This document shows positions 1-11,009 of a DNA stretch of 64,000 nt, piece after piece. Source of the stretch: Scenedesmus sp. ARA3 (taxonomy: Eukaryota > Chlorophyta > Chlorophyceae > Sphaeropleales > Scenedesmaceae); contig RWJK01001863.1 in the NCBI GenBank assembly GCA_004335835.1, forward strand, positions 36,510 to 100,509, written 5' to 3'. The translations under genes were made by a program, and so were the position numbers. A model generated the notes under the pieces. That model made no database searches. It was given only the letters and a program-made list of their open reading frames with translations, and was not told the DNA's origin. Each line of letters opens with the position of its first letter. Position 1 is the stretch's first letter.

Positions 1-347
1 GCAATCAAACAAAATTTTCGTGTGAACCGCTGGGGTGGTTGCAGCAGGAGCGCTGGTGGCATGATAGCAACGGGCCGACGCAAGGCTTCCTGGGCTGTTT
101 AAGGCCTTAATGACCCACAAGGCGTAAACCACAAGTTGAGCAGATTATGATGGGTGTTCTACAGCGCACGAACAACACTGGCTGTAGCAGAGCACTCACG
201 ACACTGCTCAAACACCTACAGCAGCAGAGCAGCTAGTTGAAAACCACCCACTGCCTCGCATCAGCCAGTGCTGCGTCTCTAGCACTGAAATACACAGCGA
301 TACTGGCAACACCATCATGCACAATAGCAGTGGCATGTGCACCAGGT

Positions 348-351
<4 letters not shown>

Positions 352-381
<30 letters not shown>
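352..381. repeat. (CAG)10 microsatellite
   Basis: Ten perfect CAG units outside any recognised exon. Confidence 0.9.
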
Positions 382-382
<1 letters not shown>

Positions 383-707
383 GGTCTAAAGCGTGCCGTG
401 GCGGCATGCCATATCAGGAGCTGCCAAAGAGGCACAGCCAGGCCCAGCAAGCACAGGAGGGTGCGCGATTGGTGCGCAGACATCAGACTCTGAAGGGATG
501 ACCCCTTATGTCAACCCCTTCTATCGCATTGAAAGCGCAGCACGTCGGTTTACTGCTGCTCTGCTGCCACCCCGTGCTCCTTATGCAGAGCAATAACGTG
601 ATTGTGCACGGCAGACCACCAGGTCATACACGCAGCAGTACCCAAGCCAGCAGCCAAGATGGCTGCTGATTCATCCCCAGCAACCACAGCAGCCGCTGTG
701 CAGATGC

Positions 708-710
<3 letters not shown>

Positions 711-746
<36 letters not shown>
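711..746. repeat. (CAG)n microsatellite
   Basis: About twelve uninterrupted AGC/CAG units. It reads as poly-Gln in the plus frame that ends at 886. Confidence 0.9.
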
Positions 747-748
<2 letters not shown>

Positions 749-897
749 AATGGCAATCAGTTTGCAGGTGCGCCTACACACATTGTGGATGTGGCACCAC
801 CAGCCAGCAATGTGGAAGTTTGTGGCACAGGCTCAGCACAGGCACCAGCTCAAAGCAGTAAAGGTGGTGCGCCAGCTGCAGCTTAGAAAGGCCCTTG

Positions 898-2432
898 ATG
901 CTTAGCTCAAGTGCCGCAAGCACAAGCATTGATGCTATTGAAGCTGACAGCACAGGAGCTGCAGCCAGCAGCAAAGGCGCTGCAACTGGCAGCACACACG
1001 CTGGAGCTGGCAGTGCAGGCGCGAAGAGCAGCAGCACAGGCAGCTGGAGTGCTGGTCAGGCAGAGCAGGCAGCATCAGTTGTTCCTCAGCTGCAGTGGCG
1101 CATGTTCTGGGCGAAGGTGTGGGTGACGGTGTTTGCTTACGGCTTTGATGCATGCGCTGCACTGGTGTTCACCCTGGCTGTGCTTGGCACGGTGCAGCTG
1201 GCTGTGCTGCAGGGCTTAGCAGTTGCAGGAGTCACACTGGGCTCCATATGCTACTTCCTGGGCTTGGATTTTTTGCCGCCAACCATGGCTGCTTACGCAA
1301 AAATGCAGTTTCAAGGGAGCGAGGAGGCAGATCTTGTCAGGGCAGCGGCAGCAGCAGCGCGCTGCAGCATTGCAGCTGCAGAGCTGTCCAGAAGCACATT
1401 CTTACAAAGCTGTCGTTTGGTGATGACCCAGGTTCACACAAGATAATATCACTAGTCATGAAGATTCTGCCGTTTTGCTACATAGCATTGTATGTGCTGA
1501 CGCTCTCGCTTGAAGCTATCCTGGGTCATGCATCTGCCCTTGACTCATATGCCAGCGCGAGAGTAGTCATTGACGCATTCACCTTGTATGCATGCATTGT
1601 GCCACTTGTGTTGCACGGTGCCTCTGCTTTAGTGGCGGTAGGTGCAGTCAAGCTGCGACTGCGCAAGCCAGAACGGCCGCCTGCGCATGATTCACGTGGC
1701 ATTGCACGATTCAGTGGTCTGGGTGACTTGCCGGCTGTGTGGGCATGGCAGTGCTGGATAGACTTGGCAGCAAAGGCTGCAAAGGTTATGGGAAACAGCA
1801 AGCATTCTGTTATTGAGCAAGGTGAAGCTGCTGGCAAGGACCCAGCAGCAAAGCATATACAAGCACCAGGAGTGCTCAGCCCTGCTGAAGTGCAGCTGTC
1901 CATTATTGCATCAGTTGACCGGTTTTTCAATGGCTCCTGGCTGATGTTTCAGGTGTACTTATTGACTGAGTGGATCCGGATCGTGCTGCTGATTGCAGCG
2001 GCGTGCATTGCTGTGTCCTGGCGGACGTCTGCTGCTGACGGCAGCTCTGCAAAAGGGCAGACTGCGCCAGACTATATGCGGGCGGCAGTTGCTGTTCTGT
2101 CTTTGGCAGTCACGTACATCAAGTCAGTGCGCGACAAGTGGCGCTTGCTTGGGCGTGGCATGCAACAAGCATCCTTTGCCGGTGCAGTCGTGCTGCAATT
2201 TGAGCACCAGCTGCCAGCACAGCACAGGTCAGCTGCCCCGAAGCTAAAGTACATGAACAGGTTCGGCAGCTTTGTGGCGCGCTGGTGGACAGTCAAGGCA
2301 GCATTGCAAGGCATGTCAGATGATGAGCTTGCGTCTGCCGAGGTGCAGCAGCTGCTGCTGGTAGTGCAGGAGGTGGTGCGCAGGGCCAACAAGGCTGTGA
2401 TGGCACAGAACCTGTACGCGTGCTACCTGTGA
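898..2432 (+). CDS. Multi-pass membrane protein of unknown function, apparent frameshift
   Basis: The ATG at 898 opens a Ser/Ala-rich N-terminus of about 60 residues, then hydrophobic segments (WVTVFAYGFDACAALVFTLA and a following stretch through CYFLGLDF). This frame stops at 1446. The neighbouring frame continues without a break from about 1390 to the stop at 2432, with more hydrophobic stretches (ILPFCYIALYVLTLSLEAIL; IRIVLLIAAACIAVSW; YMRAAVAVLSLAVTYI) and a soluble C-terminus. The two halves look like one protein of about 500 residues broken near 1330-1440 by an indel, or joined by an intron I cannot place. I do not recognise the family. At least five membrane segments are likely; the subcellular membrane is unknown. 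Confidence 0.5.
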
Positions 2433-3249
2433 GTCGCAAGGGTGCTAGCCGACTGTGCACATGGCACATACCATAAAAGGTGGCCCTGTTGTGCTTTGAA
2501 TGAGCAGTGGCAGCGTGCTCAAAGCTCTGCATGTGGCTTCTTGTACTACATAAACTGTTGTGCAGCAGCAGGAGCTGCTGCTGTTCAGCTCAAACTTGTT
2601 GCCAGCTGTGGTTGTGTACGGCACACATTTTGCAGTACTGTTGAGCTGTGTGTGAGTGCTTCATGATATGCATGGCAAGCTAACCTTTGTCCAGTAGTCA
2701 CATTGGGACTGAGCACTGTCCAGAACGACGTGTACCTTGTAGCCAGTTGTTATGGATGACTGACCAGCCTGCAGTCACTGCTACTCCGCGCTGCAAACTG
2801 CGCATTGGTCAGGACTGGCGCATCTGCTGCGCAGCTTGGTTTGTTGGCGGGATTGTACATGGTTGCTAGCTAGGCTGATCATTAAGCACATTGCCCTCGT
2901 TTGCAGCAAGTACACGCATGTACTGCCGCATATGCGGCTGGCACACTCATCAGTATGTGCTCAGCCTGCACCACGTAAAGAGCCATGTCAGCACCCAAGT
3001 CGGAGCGTGGGATAGTTTCCCGCCAGATATTTCCCACCACAATGGTTCTTGAACATAATCAAATTACATATCTGATCCATTGTTTGATCTGCAAAAATCA
3101 AGCCATAGCATCACCGCGCTGCCTCATGCTGTGGGCCACCAGGGCATCAGCCCCATGTCCTTCACGCAGTACTGCCAATCACTAGCAGCCACGGTAAAAC
3201 ATAATCGCCTTGTTACAAAAAAACCCAAGCCACGCTAAACTGGGCTGCT
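2433..3249. other. Intergenic, contains an echo of the PYROXD2 last exon
   Basis: No gene recognised. About 3125-3175 repeats, in degraded form, the 3' end of the last PYROXD2 exon (compare 3250-3300: both share catgctgtgggccaccaggg). This stretch lies beyond the PYROXD2 stop codon on the minus strand. Confidence 0.5.
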
Positions 3250-3385
3250 TCATGCTGTGGGCCACCAGGGTGTCAGGCCTATGTCCTTCACCACACAGCC
3301 TGCAGAGTTGTGCCCCGCACAGCCAGCCACAGAGCCACCCGGGTGCGTGCCTGCAGAGGCCGAGTACAGTCCCTGCAGCGGCAGC

Positions 3386-3422
<37 letters not shown>

Positions 3423-6400
3423 GCCCCCAATTGGGAAGGCACCAAAGAGGTTGACAAATGCACATGTGGAAGACGACAAATGCACAGGCTGCATTTCCGT
3501 CTAGGCCAGTGAAATCAGGCCCGAACCATGCCAGATCATGCCACACATGCAGTCTGCAATAGTACGACACACGGCCAATGCAGAGCATAGGCGATGGTGC
3601 ACCTGCCTTGAACGCTTGCATGTGTTGAGACGACGGCACCTACCCTTGACGCATGCAATCAACAGCCTAGTTGTGTGCATGTGCATGCGCACGTGCAAGC
3701 CCACCTGGATGGGTGTGCTGTGTCTGCCTCGCCGTACCGCATGTGCCAGGAGGTCGGCACCCACTCTTCAATGCATGCAGTGAACTGCTTGCAGGCCTGC
3801 TAGCTAGCTGGTTGTGTGTATGCAAATGCTGACTGCCTCACCTGTATGGGTGTGCGGTAGGGGAAGCGCTGGTCAAAGCCGAATGCATTGTCTATGTGGT
3901 GGATGTGGCCTCTGCTGATGCCAAATCACAGTGACGCCGAACCCAACATGCAGGTTGCAAGAGTACGGCACACAGCCAATGCAGCGCATAGCCAGCAGTG
4001 TACCTGCCTTGCCAAATCTCTTCGTGTCTGGAAGACTCCACCCACTCCTTGAATGCATGCGGCAGAACATCCAAGCTCTGTGCATGCTCACGCGCACGGC
4101 TCACCTGGATGGGTGTGCGGTAGGGGAAGCGCTGGTCAAACCCAAAGGCGTTGTCTATGTGGTGGATGTGGCCCCTGCTGATGCCAAAGTAGGACTCAAT
4201 CTATGCCTGTTGCTGGCTTGTTGCTTCCGCAGCAACACACGCTGCTGAGTACAGGGCACATAAGGCAGTGCACATGCTAATCCCTTTTTCAACAGCGCAG
4301 TAAGCTGCCGTGTAGCAAAGAAACACGGTTCTGTGATACACACCATCGCGCGCTTCTTACCTGGATGGGTGTGCGGTAGGGGAAGCGCTGGTCGAAGCCA
4401 AATGCGTTGTCTATGTGGTGGATGTGGCCCCTGCTGATGCCAAAGTAGGACTCGATCTTGGGCGGCGTCAACGTCATGCGGTCAACCACCAGGTCAGACG
4501 TGCCTGCGGCAGCGGCACCACCAGCAGCAGCAGCAGCAGCAGCAGCAAAGAGCAGTGCAGGGCGCTCTGGAGTGTGACAGTGGGCTGGTGGCAAGAACAC
4601 GCGAGCAATGCGCATGTTGCAATATCAGCGCGCACCTATCAGCAGCCGCAGATACACCCCCAAAGCAGCAACCAAAGCAGCCAAATCCTGCGTACACGCA
4701 CCTGGTGCGAAGGTGTCCACTATGTCCAGCAGGTGCTGCGTGTACCGCTCCTCCTCTGCCTCCCAGCTGCTGCCAGCCAGCTGGTACGGCACCCACTGCA
4801 CAAACAGCGCGCTGCTGTGGTGGCCAGCCTTGTCCTGCAAGCGCCAGCAGGCAGCAGCAGCAGCAGCAGCAGCAGCAGTGCTCAGACATGCCAGTGGCGG
4901 CAGCAGCAGATGTAAGGCAGCGATGCCAGCCGCAAGCAGACGATGCGCATGAGCCTGGCCTGGTATGGGCGGCTTCCATGATGCACGATAAAGTGAAGTG
5001 CAACAAGGCATTAAAACAAATTGAAAGCAAGCCAATACTGCAGCCAGCAGCCGTGCAGGCTGGAGCCCACCTGCACTGATGGGTCGTTTGTAGTGTGGAA
5101 GTACCTGCGGACGCAGCACAAACAGTAGCAACAGGTTCGACAAGCTGACCTGAGCGGTTGTGGTGATGATGACTGTGCCGTTGATCTGCCGATTCCACCA
5201 TTGACAGCAGCTGGAGCATCAGCACAGCGCTCAAGTGTGTCTCTTTCATCACACTGCCCAGCCACTCACCACTCTATGGTTGGGAAGTCTGGGAGCCGCC
5301 CCGCCTGCACGTCTGCAAAGCCTTGTGTCAGTGACTGCATCACGTGGTGCTCGTCAGGCAGCAGATGCGTGGTGGTAAGATGCTGGCCCCGCGCCTCAGG
5401 CAGGCACCTGAAACGAGGCAGGCCCTTGAGCGCTAGGTTGACCTAAGGCGCCAGCAGCAGCAGCAGCACCAGGCGCAGCAGTGTGCTGCCGTTGTGAGTT
5501 GACGAGCCGCGTGGTACACGCCACACTACAGGGTTGCGATAGCGGACAGTGTTGAAAGAGAGGCAGCTGTTCAGCTGGTGGCATAGCAGCAGCGGCATTG
5601 GTGCTGGTGGCAGATATCAGTGCCGAGTCAGCAGCAGCAGCAGCAGCAGCTGATGTGATGCCAATGGCATGGAGCTACACAAGAAGCTGCTGGCACACTC
5701 AAGCAGTGAGCACGTGTGTTGCTCCTCACGGTGCAGCCAACTACAGAGTACTGGCGTTTGCATGCAGTAGCCAAAGCGGAGGCCTATAGTTACGAAGCAA
5801 CACAACGCCTGATGCCCGTTCACCTTCATGGTGGTGCCGTCCTTCTTGCGTGAGTCCAAGAAGGTGTTGAAGTCATCACTGGCAGGAGGCAGTGCAGGCA
5901 GCGGCAGCAGCAGCAGCAGGGCTAGTCAGAACGCCGCAGTTGTTCATATCAACGGTGTGTTGGGCACATGCAGGCGCGTCCTGGTACTCGAGCGTGAGCA
6001 GCAGACCAGCAAGAGTTTGACATGATGGCTGCGCTGAAATGCGCTGCAGTAAAAGGCGCTGCATCCTTGCAAGCCGCAGCTGGATGCATGAATCTTGGCT
6101 TGCAGAGTGGCACCACACATGATGAATCTTGGCTTGCAGAGTGGCACCACACATGATGAATCTTGGCTTGCAGAGTGGCACCACACATGATGAATCTTGG
6201 CTTGCAGAGTGGCACCACACATGATGAATCTTGGCTTGCAGAGTGGCACCACACATGATGTGCAACAGCGCGCAGGAGCATGCTTCACCCAGCTGCTTCA
6301 CCTGAAGTGCTCCTTGCCTGCCAGTGTGCGCAGCCTGAACGGGTCAGCGTTGACCACCACGCAGCGCGCATCCACGCGGCTGCCATTGCCCAGCACCACG

Positions 6401-6829
6401 CCTGCGGCATTGCACGCAGCACGATCGTTGTCAGCTGTTAAAAGTTTGCGGGCATGCAGCAAACTGCTGTGGTGTGCCATGCACATGTGTTAGCTACAGG
6501 CCTGTTGCTGCTGAGAGATAATCTGTGGAAGCTTGTTGATGGTGAGCTTCAGTCTGCAAACACCATTGTGCATCCCCTGCCTGTTGCAGTGTGCGCAGTA
6601 GTACTACCTTGCACGCAGCAGTTCAATGCTAGGCATCACGGCAGACGGCTGCAAACCAGCAGCCGCACCTGTCGCGCGGCCGTCCTGCACCTCTATCTGC
6701 TGCACCGCTGCGCCTGTGTGGATGTGGGCGCCCGCCTGCCTGGCTGCTGCAGCCAGCTGCTGCGTGACTGCCCCCATGCCTCCCTCCACAACCATCCAGG
6801 TGCCGCCAGAGTTAGGCAGCCGGCACTGC

Positions 6830-6872
<43 letters not shown>

Positions 6873-7463
6873 TCACATAGTTTTTAGTGTACGCTTGCAA
6901 TGTAATGTCATGCCCATGCGTCCACCCATCAACATCCAGGTGCTCAAACTTGGGCGGCCGGCACTGCAGCCCAGCCAAGCAGCAGCAGCTGCTGCTAGTT
7001 TGCAGCCCTCACAGCAACTTGCAATGCAATGCTCACTCTCCTTTTCTCCTAATGGTCCTGATGGTGCCAAGACCCACATGTAACTATCCTCTCACAAAAT
7101 GCAAAGGCACATCAATGCTGCCGCCTGCCCAGGTGCACCCAGGGCTGCGCATCCAGCTTTAGGCCAACAGCTTGTCGTCATCGGCACCAAAAGCGGCATC
7201 AGCACAGGCAAGGGCGTAGACAGTGTACACCCAGGCATGCACATTTATGCCCGTGCTTGCCCAGCCCAGCGCAACTTTGGGATTTTTATACAGCAAGCAC
7301 AACGCAGCATCCTATCCCAGCTCACCATGTTGTGCACCAGGAAGTTCATGCCGGTCCCTGGTGTGTCCCAGCTGCCATTGAGCCCGCTGAAGCCGTCAGT
7401 CACACCATACATGGCCCGCAGAAGGTCTCCAGCAACGTACAAAGCAACAAGCAAAGTTAACAC

Positions 7464-7495
<32 letters not shown>

Positions 7496-9791
7496 GCAGG
7501 CACGCAACAACGCAACCGTGCACCGCGTGTTTCAGATATCAGTGAATCAAGCACTCTTAGCAGCGGACTCACCATGTTGTGCACCAGGAAGTTCATGCCA
7601 GTCCCTGGTGTGTCCCAGCTGCCATTCAGCCCGCTGAAGCCGTCAGTCACAGCATACATGGCCCGCAGCAAGTCGCTGCGGAAGCCAAACCGGTCCAAGT
7701 AATGCGAGACAGGCTGCCGGCACAGGTTCACGAAGGTGTTGCGCAGGCCTGGCCGCACAAAGCGCTCCGCTGTCTCCTCGAGCGACAGCGGCTCAGCGAG
7801 CCAGGTGGGAGCAACATCCTCACGCAGCGCGTCCATCTCGGCCTGTTGACAGCATCAGCAGAGCAGCAGGAGGGTTGCAGTATTGCTGTGGCTGAGCAGT
7901 GGCTGAGGAGACCATTGCAAAGTTGATGACTTCCTCGAGTGGCAGCGGCTCAGCCAGCCAGGTGGGAACAACATCTTCTAGCAGTGCATCCATCTCAGCC
8001 TGTCGTGCAGCAGCAGAGCAGACGACGTGCAATCATGCACCTGACAAGCACACTGAAGCCAGCGGACCAGCACGTTACTCGTGCCACGGTGATGAGTGTG
8101 TGGCATTTGCAGCAGCACACCCTTGCGCTGCCTGTTGACGAGTTCACAGTGCACCAAACGTAGAGCACCTGCAGCGCCTTGTGTGCCTGCCAGTCGTCGT
8201 CTGAAAAGAAGTCCACAAACTGCTGGTGCATGGAGGCCTCATCTGAGCCAAACAGCAGGTAGCGGCTGCCTGCAGTGCACAAGTGGCGACAGCAGCCGCA
8301 GCGGCAGCGCAGGGCAGTGGTGGCAGCAAGCAGGTGGGAAATGACCAGCTTTGCTGGAGGCAAGTGATGGTTGCTGAAGATTCGTGGTACGTGCTGAGGA
8401 CTCAACTTCACACCAGGCGGACATGTATGCACCTCCAGCCAGTGGGCCATGCGGGCAGCCGGCATGTTGCTTCCAACATCTCAGAGCATCTGTCAGCAGG
8501 CAGGCTGCTGGCGCTGCTGCAGATGGATCTGCTGCTGTGCAGCAGCGCACCTGTAGTTGGCAGGAAGTAGTGGGGGTCTCTGCGTTTGAGGGGCAGCTTC
8601 AGGCCCAGCACCTGCAGCAGCAGCAGCAGCAGCAGCAGCAGCACCACCACCACTTGCTTATGTGTTAGGGAAACATATCAACAAGATTCACACGTGCACC
8701 GTCAGTCAACATGCACACCGCGCACTGCACCCTCTGCTGCCGCAAGCAAACTTGTGCAAGCAAACTTGTGCGAGCAAGCGGAACATTAGAGTGCAGCGCT
8801 GGCGGAGCCTGTTGCCACCTCTTTGGACCAAGCGTGGCGGCATGATGCACAGTGTGTCTCAGCAGTCTCAGCTCTTAGGTTTACAGATGAAAATGTCAAG
8901 CAGTCTGCTGAAGTTCACAGCAGTACGCTGCCTAGCCCACCTGCAGCAGCTCTGGCGGCATCACACCCAGCAAGTACGCTCCTGCAAGCACCATCATCAT
9001 CAGCAAACCGGGCAGCGGAGTTTCAACACGCTTGAACCACAGGTGCAGAGGGTTATGCAGCCATCTGCATTGTTGAGGCGGGAAATGTCTTGCCGGGTTT
9101 GCTTGCAGCATCTGCAAGGCTCACAGCATGCATTGGAAACATGCCTTGGCTCGTGCCATGCTTGCTGCTGCAGTCGCGCCTTGACAGCTGCTCAATCATG
9201 CTCAGCAAGAAGGGCGCGCAGGCTAAATGTCATGCATGCACCTATGCTCGTGCTTGTGCTGGTGCTGCTCTGCTGCAGCTGCTGCTGGCTCTGTCACCTG
9301 TGCTATGGCCCAAGCCTGGCACTTTGGGGAAGGGATGCTCTGTCCTGCAAGCACCTCCAACAACATTCTTCTCCTCAAATACTTCCACCTGCAAGCAGCG
9401 CAGGACGTTGTGTGCGTGCGTGTTTCCTGTTTCTGCAGGCCAAGAGGCGCTGCTGAACAGGTGCTTGCAGCATGCAGGACACAACTTACCACAGCTGCAC
9501 GAGCCTGGCAGATCGAGCACTGCTACTGCAGCTTGCAGCATTGAAACTGATGAGCAGGCTAAACGTGCAAAGATCCAGCTTGGCACCACGCCCTGTGCAC
9601 TGCTGGTGCTGCTATCAGTTGAAAGCCCTACAGTAGAACGTGCTTGCCTTGAGTCCCTGTCTCGCCAGCAGCAGGGCTGCGACAAGCCCATTGTGACCAG
9701 CTCCTACTATACAAACATCTGCTTTTCGTGTACCACTGCAGAACGTTCGAGCACAGTGTGGCAGGAGCGAATAAGCAGTTCTCCGCAACAT
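3250..9791 (-). CDS. PYROXD2: PYROXD2-like FAD-dependent oxidoreductase (14 exons)
   Basis: Predicted exons in coding order: 9791-9648, 9388-9298, 8981-8941, 8611-8551, 8269-8169, 7842-7573, 6825-6669, 6401-6302, 5878-5824, 5442-5270, 5104-5071, 4834-4702, 4503-4361, 3372-3250. They join in phase to 541 residues (the human protein is 581). Residues 1-24 look like a mitochondrial presequence (MLRRTAYSLLPHCARTF...). The FAD-binding GAGHNG is at 30-35, followed by VEVFEEKNVVGGACRTE, as in the phytoene desaturase/PYROXD2 superfamily. The middle has GGTWMVVEGGMGA. The C-terminus has LTPPKIESYFGISRGHIHH and the FAD-contacting GTHPGGSVAGCAGHN typical of PYROXD2. The substrate is unknown; family members are mitochondrial. 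Intron 1 appears to use a GC donor (AAG/GCAAGC at 9648/9647). Introns contain several echoes of neighbouring exons. Confidence 0.88.
3387..3420. repeat. (CAG)n, reads (CTG)n into the last PYROXD2 acceptor
   Basis: On the coding (minus) strand this is a (CTG)n run about 14 nt before the acceptor of the last PYROXD2 exon. Similar runs precede the exons that begin at 4503, 4834, 6825 and 8611. Confidence 0.85.
3843..4200 (-). repeat. Two echoes of PYROXD2 exon 13 (3' part plus donor)
   Basis: The sequence encoding GISRGHIHHIDNAFGFDQRF...TPIQ, present in exon 13 (4361-4503), is repeated at about 4109-4195 and, more diverged, at about 3843-3920. Both copies lie in the intron after exon 13 and keep the end of the exon. 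Neither has the 5' part of the exon or its acceptor. Confidence 0.85.
6091..6260. repeat. 34-bp minisatellite, five copies
   Basis: Five near-perfect tandem copies of a 34-bp unit beginning aatcttggcttgcagagtgg. They sit in the PYROXD2 intron between exons 8 and 9. There are no spacers, so this is not a CRISPR array. Confidence 0.95.
6831..6870. repeat. (CAG)13 microsatellite in a PYROXD2 intron
   Basis: Thirteen CAG units, which are CTG on the coding strand, immediately 5' of the acceptor of the exon beginning at 6825. Confidence 0.9.
7320..7430 (-). repeat. Echo of the 3' half of PYROXD2 exon 6 with its donor
   Basis: Encodes LRAMYGVTDGFSGLNG...NFLVHNM and then GTGAGCTGGG. It is a near-identical copy of the end of exon 6 (7573-7680) with its splice donor, placed in the following intron. 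A (CTG)n run (7465-7496, coding strand) precedes it. The ORF is intact, so it could be an alternative exon end or a non-functional copy. Confidence 0.85.
7930..8010 (-). repeat. Echo of the 5' part of PYROXD2 exon 6
   Basis: Encodes AEMDALLEDVVPTWLAEPLP with the L-E-E that follows, matching the first 25 residues of exon 6 (7842 downward: AEMDALREDVAPTWLAEPLS). It lies just upstream of the true exon in coding direction and loses similarity after about 75 nt, with no matching donor. Confidence 0.85.
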
Positions 9792-11009
9792 GTTCCTGCA
9801 GCTAGATCAGCCGTGCATTAGTTCGCCGACGTCTTCGTGACACTTGAATGATCAACGGACGACCAGCAGCCAATACGCTGGACAGGCATAAGTGAGTCCT
9901 TCACTTTTGACAGTAACAGTTGGGTCACACTGCAGGTCACCCTTTTCAAACCCAGTCACATCAAAAACTTTCAGCGACACACGCATGTACAAGCGTTGCA
10001 GAAGCCAGTGACCGACAGCTTGCAAACAGTCAGCTTCACATCATTCTCTTGCCCCCCCCCCCNNNNNNNNNNNNNNNNNNNNNNNNNNNNNNNNNNNNNN
10101 NNNNNNNNNNNNNNNNNNNNNNNNNNNGCACAAAAGCAACACCGTGTTGCACCGTGCGCCAGCAAAGATGCGACATTTTTGTTCACATCTACCACACTGC
10201 GCAGTGCAAACTTCCAACAGCAATGCGACAAACAAGGAGCACGCCTGTTTCAGCGCGCACTTGGAGGCACAACAATAGACAGCCGATAAGTCAGGTGTGC
10301 ATGCAGCATGCTTGCAAATGATATGCAACTATGTTCCGCACAATGTCAGCACAGCAACCCGCAGCAGCAAACTGCAGGCATGCACATCAGGCACCGGCTT
10401 ACTGCTGCTACAACAAGAAAGAGGTTGAGCTGGCAAGATGCAGCACAGCAACACGCGCAAAACAATAACCACTAAGCAGCAACCCACAAGCGTCACATGC
10501 GCCCAGGACAGTAAGCCAAGCACACACATCTGCATGCGCTCTGCTACCTGAAAGATCAGCTGAACATGAACAGAGCCGCTGCTTGTCGTGCTGTTGACCA
10601 GGCCAGCTGCTTTGTTGATGTAGCAGGCACATGTCGAGCTGCTACCGCTGCCAAGATTATGTGCCGGCTGCATGAGCTACTGCTGCTGCTGGAACACGAT
10701 GCACGCATGCCTGGATGCATTCTTGGTAGTGATGGATGCCGCTGCTCAGCCAAGAGCAACAAACTGACAAAATGCATCTTGAACAGGAAGCAGGCGTTGC
10801 CATGCTACGACAGCCAGAGCCTGCATGGCAGGTTGTCAAGGCGCCAGCCATACAGCGCCTACGCAGCTGCTGGCAACTGCTGCAGCAGTTGCAGCTGTTG
10901 CTGTTGCCCTGTTGCTGCAACGCCTGCAGGAATGCCAAGACGACGTGTTCCAGCCGTGGCTGTGGCACTTTTTGTTATCGCTGCTTGGATGCTAGCTGGG
11001 CTGCTTGTG
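9792..11009. other. Intergenic region with assembly gap
   Basis: Upstream of PYROXD2 and downstream of the GTPase gene. It includes a poly-C tract (10052-10062) running into the N gap. A plus open frame at 10566-11111 overlaps the GTPase gene antisense and has low-complexity, Cys-rich composition; I do not regard it as a gene. Confidence 0.5.
10063..10127. other. Assembly gap (65 N)
   Basis: Run of N directly following a poly-C tract, a typical sequencing or assembly break. Confidence 0.99.

Larger units (their letters stand above)
1..897. other. Upstream region without an assignable gene
   Basis: No exon chain could be built here. The stretch contains two CAG runs (about 352-381 and 711-746). 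A plus-strand open frame from an ATG near 659 to a stop at 884-886 has poly-Gln and a low-complexity Ala/Pro composition. It might be 5' sequence of the membrane-protein gene that follows, but it is in another frame and I see no convincing intron joining them. Confidence 0.4.

Noticed and set aside
4494..5252. 252-residue minus-strand open frame with poly-Cys and poly-His
   Set aside because: It lies across PYROXD2 introns and exons in a different frame; the length comes from CTG repeats read as Cys/Ala, not from a gene.
6091..6260. Direct repeats resembling a CRISPR array
   Set aside because: The 34-bp units are contiguous with no unique spacers, and the context is a eukaryotic intron; it is a minisatellite.
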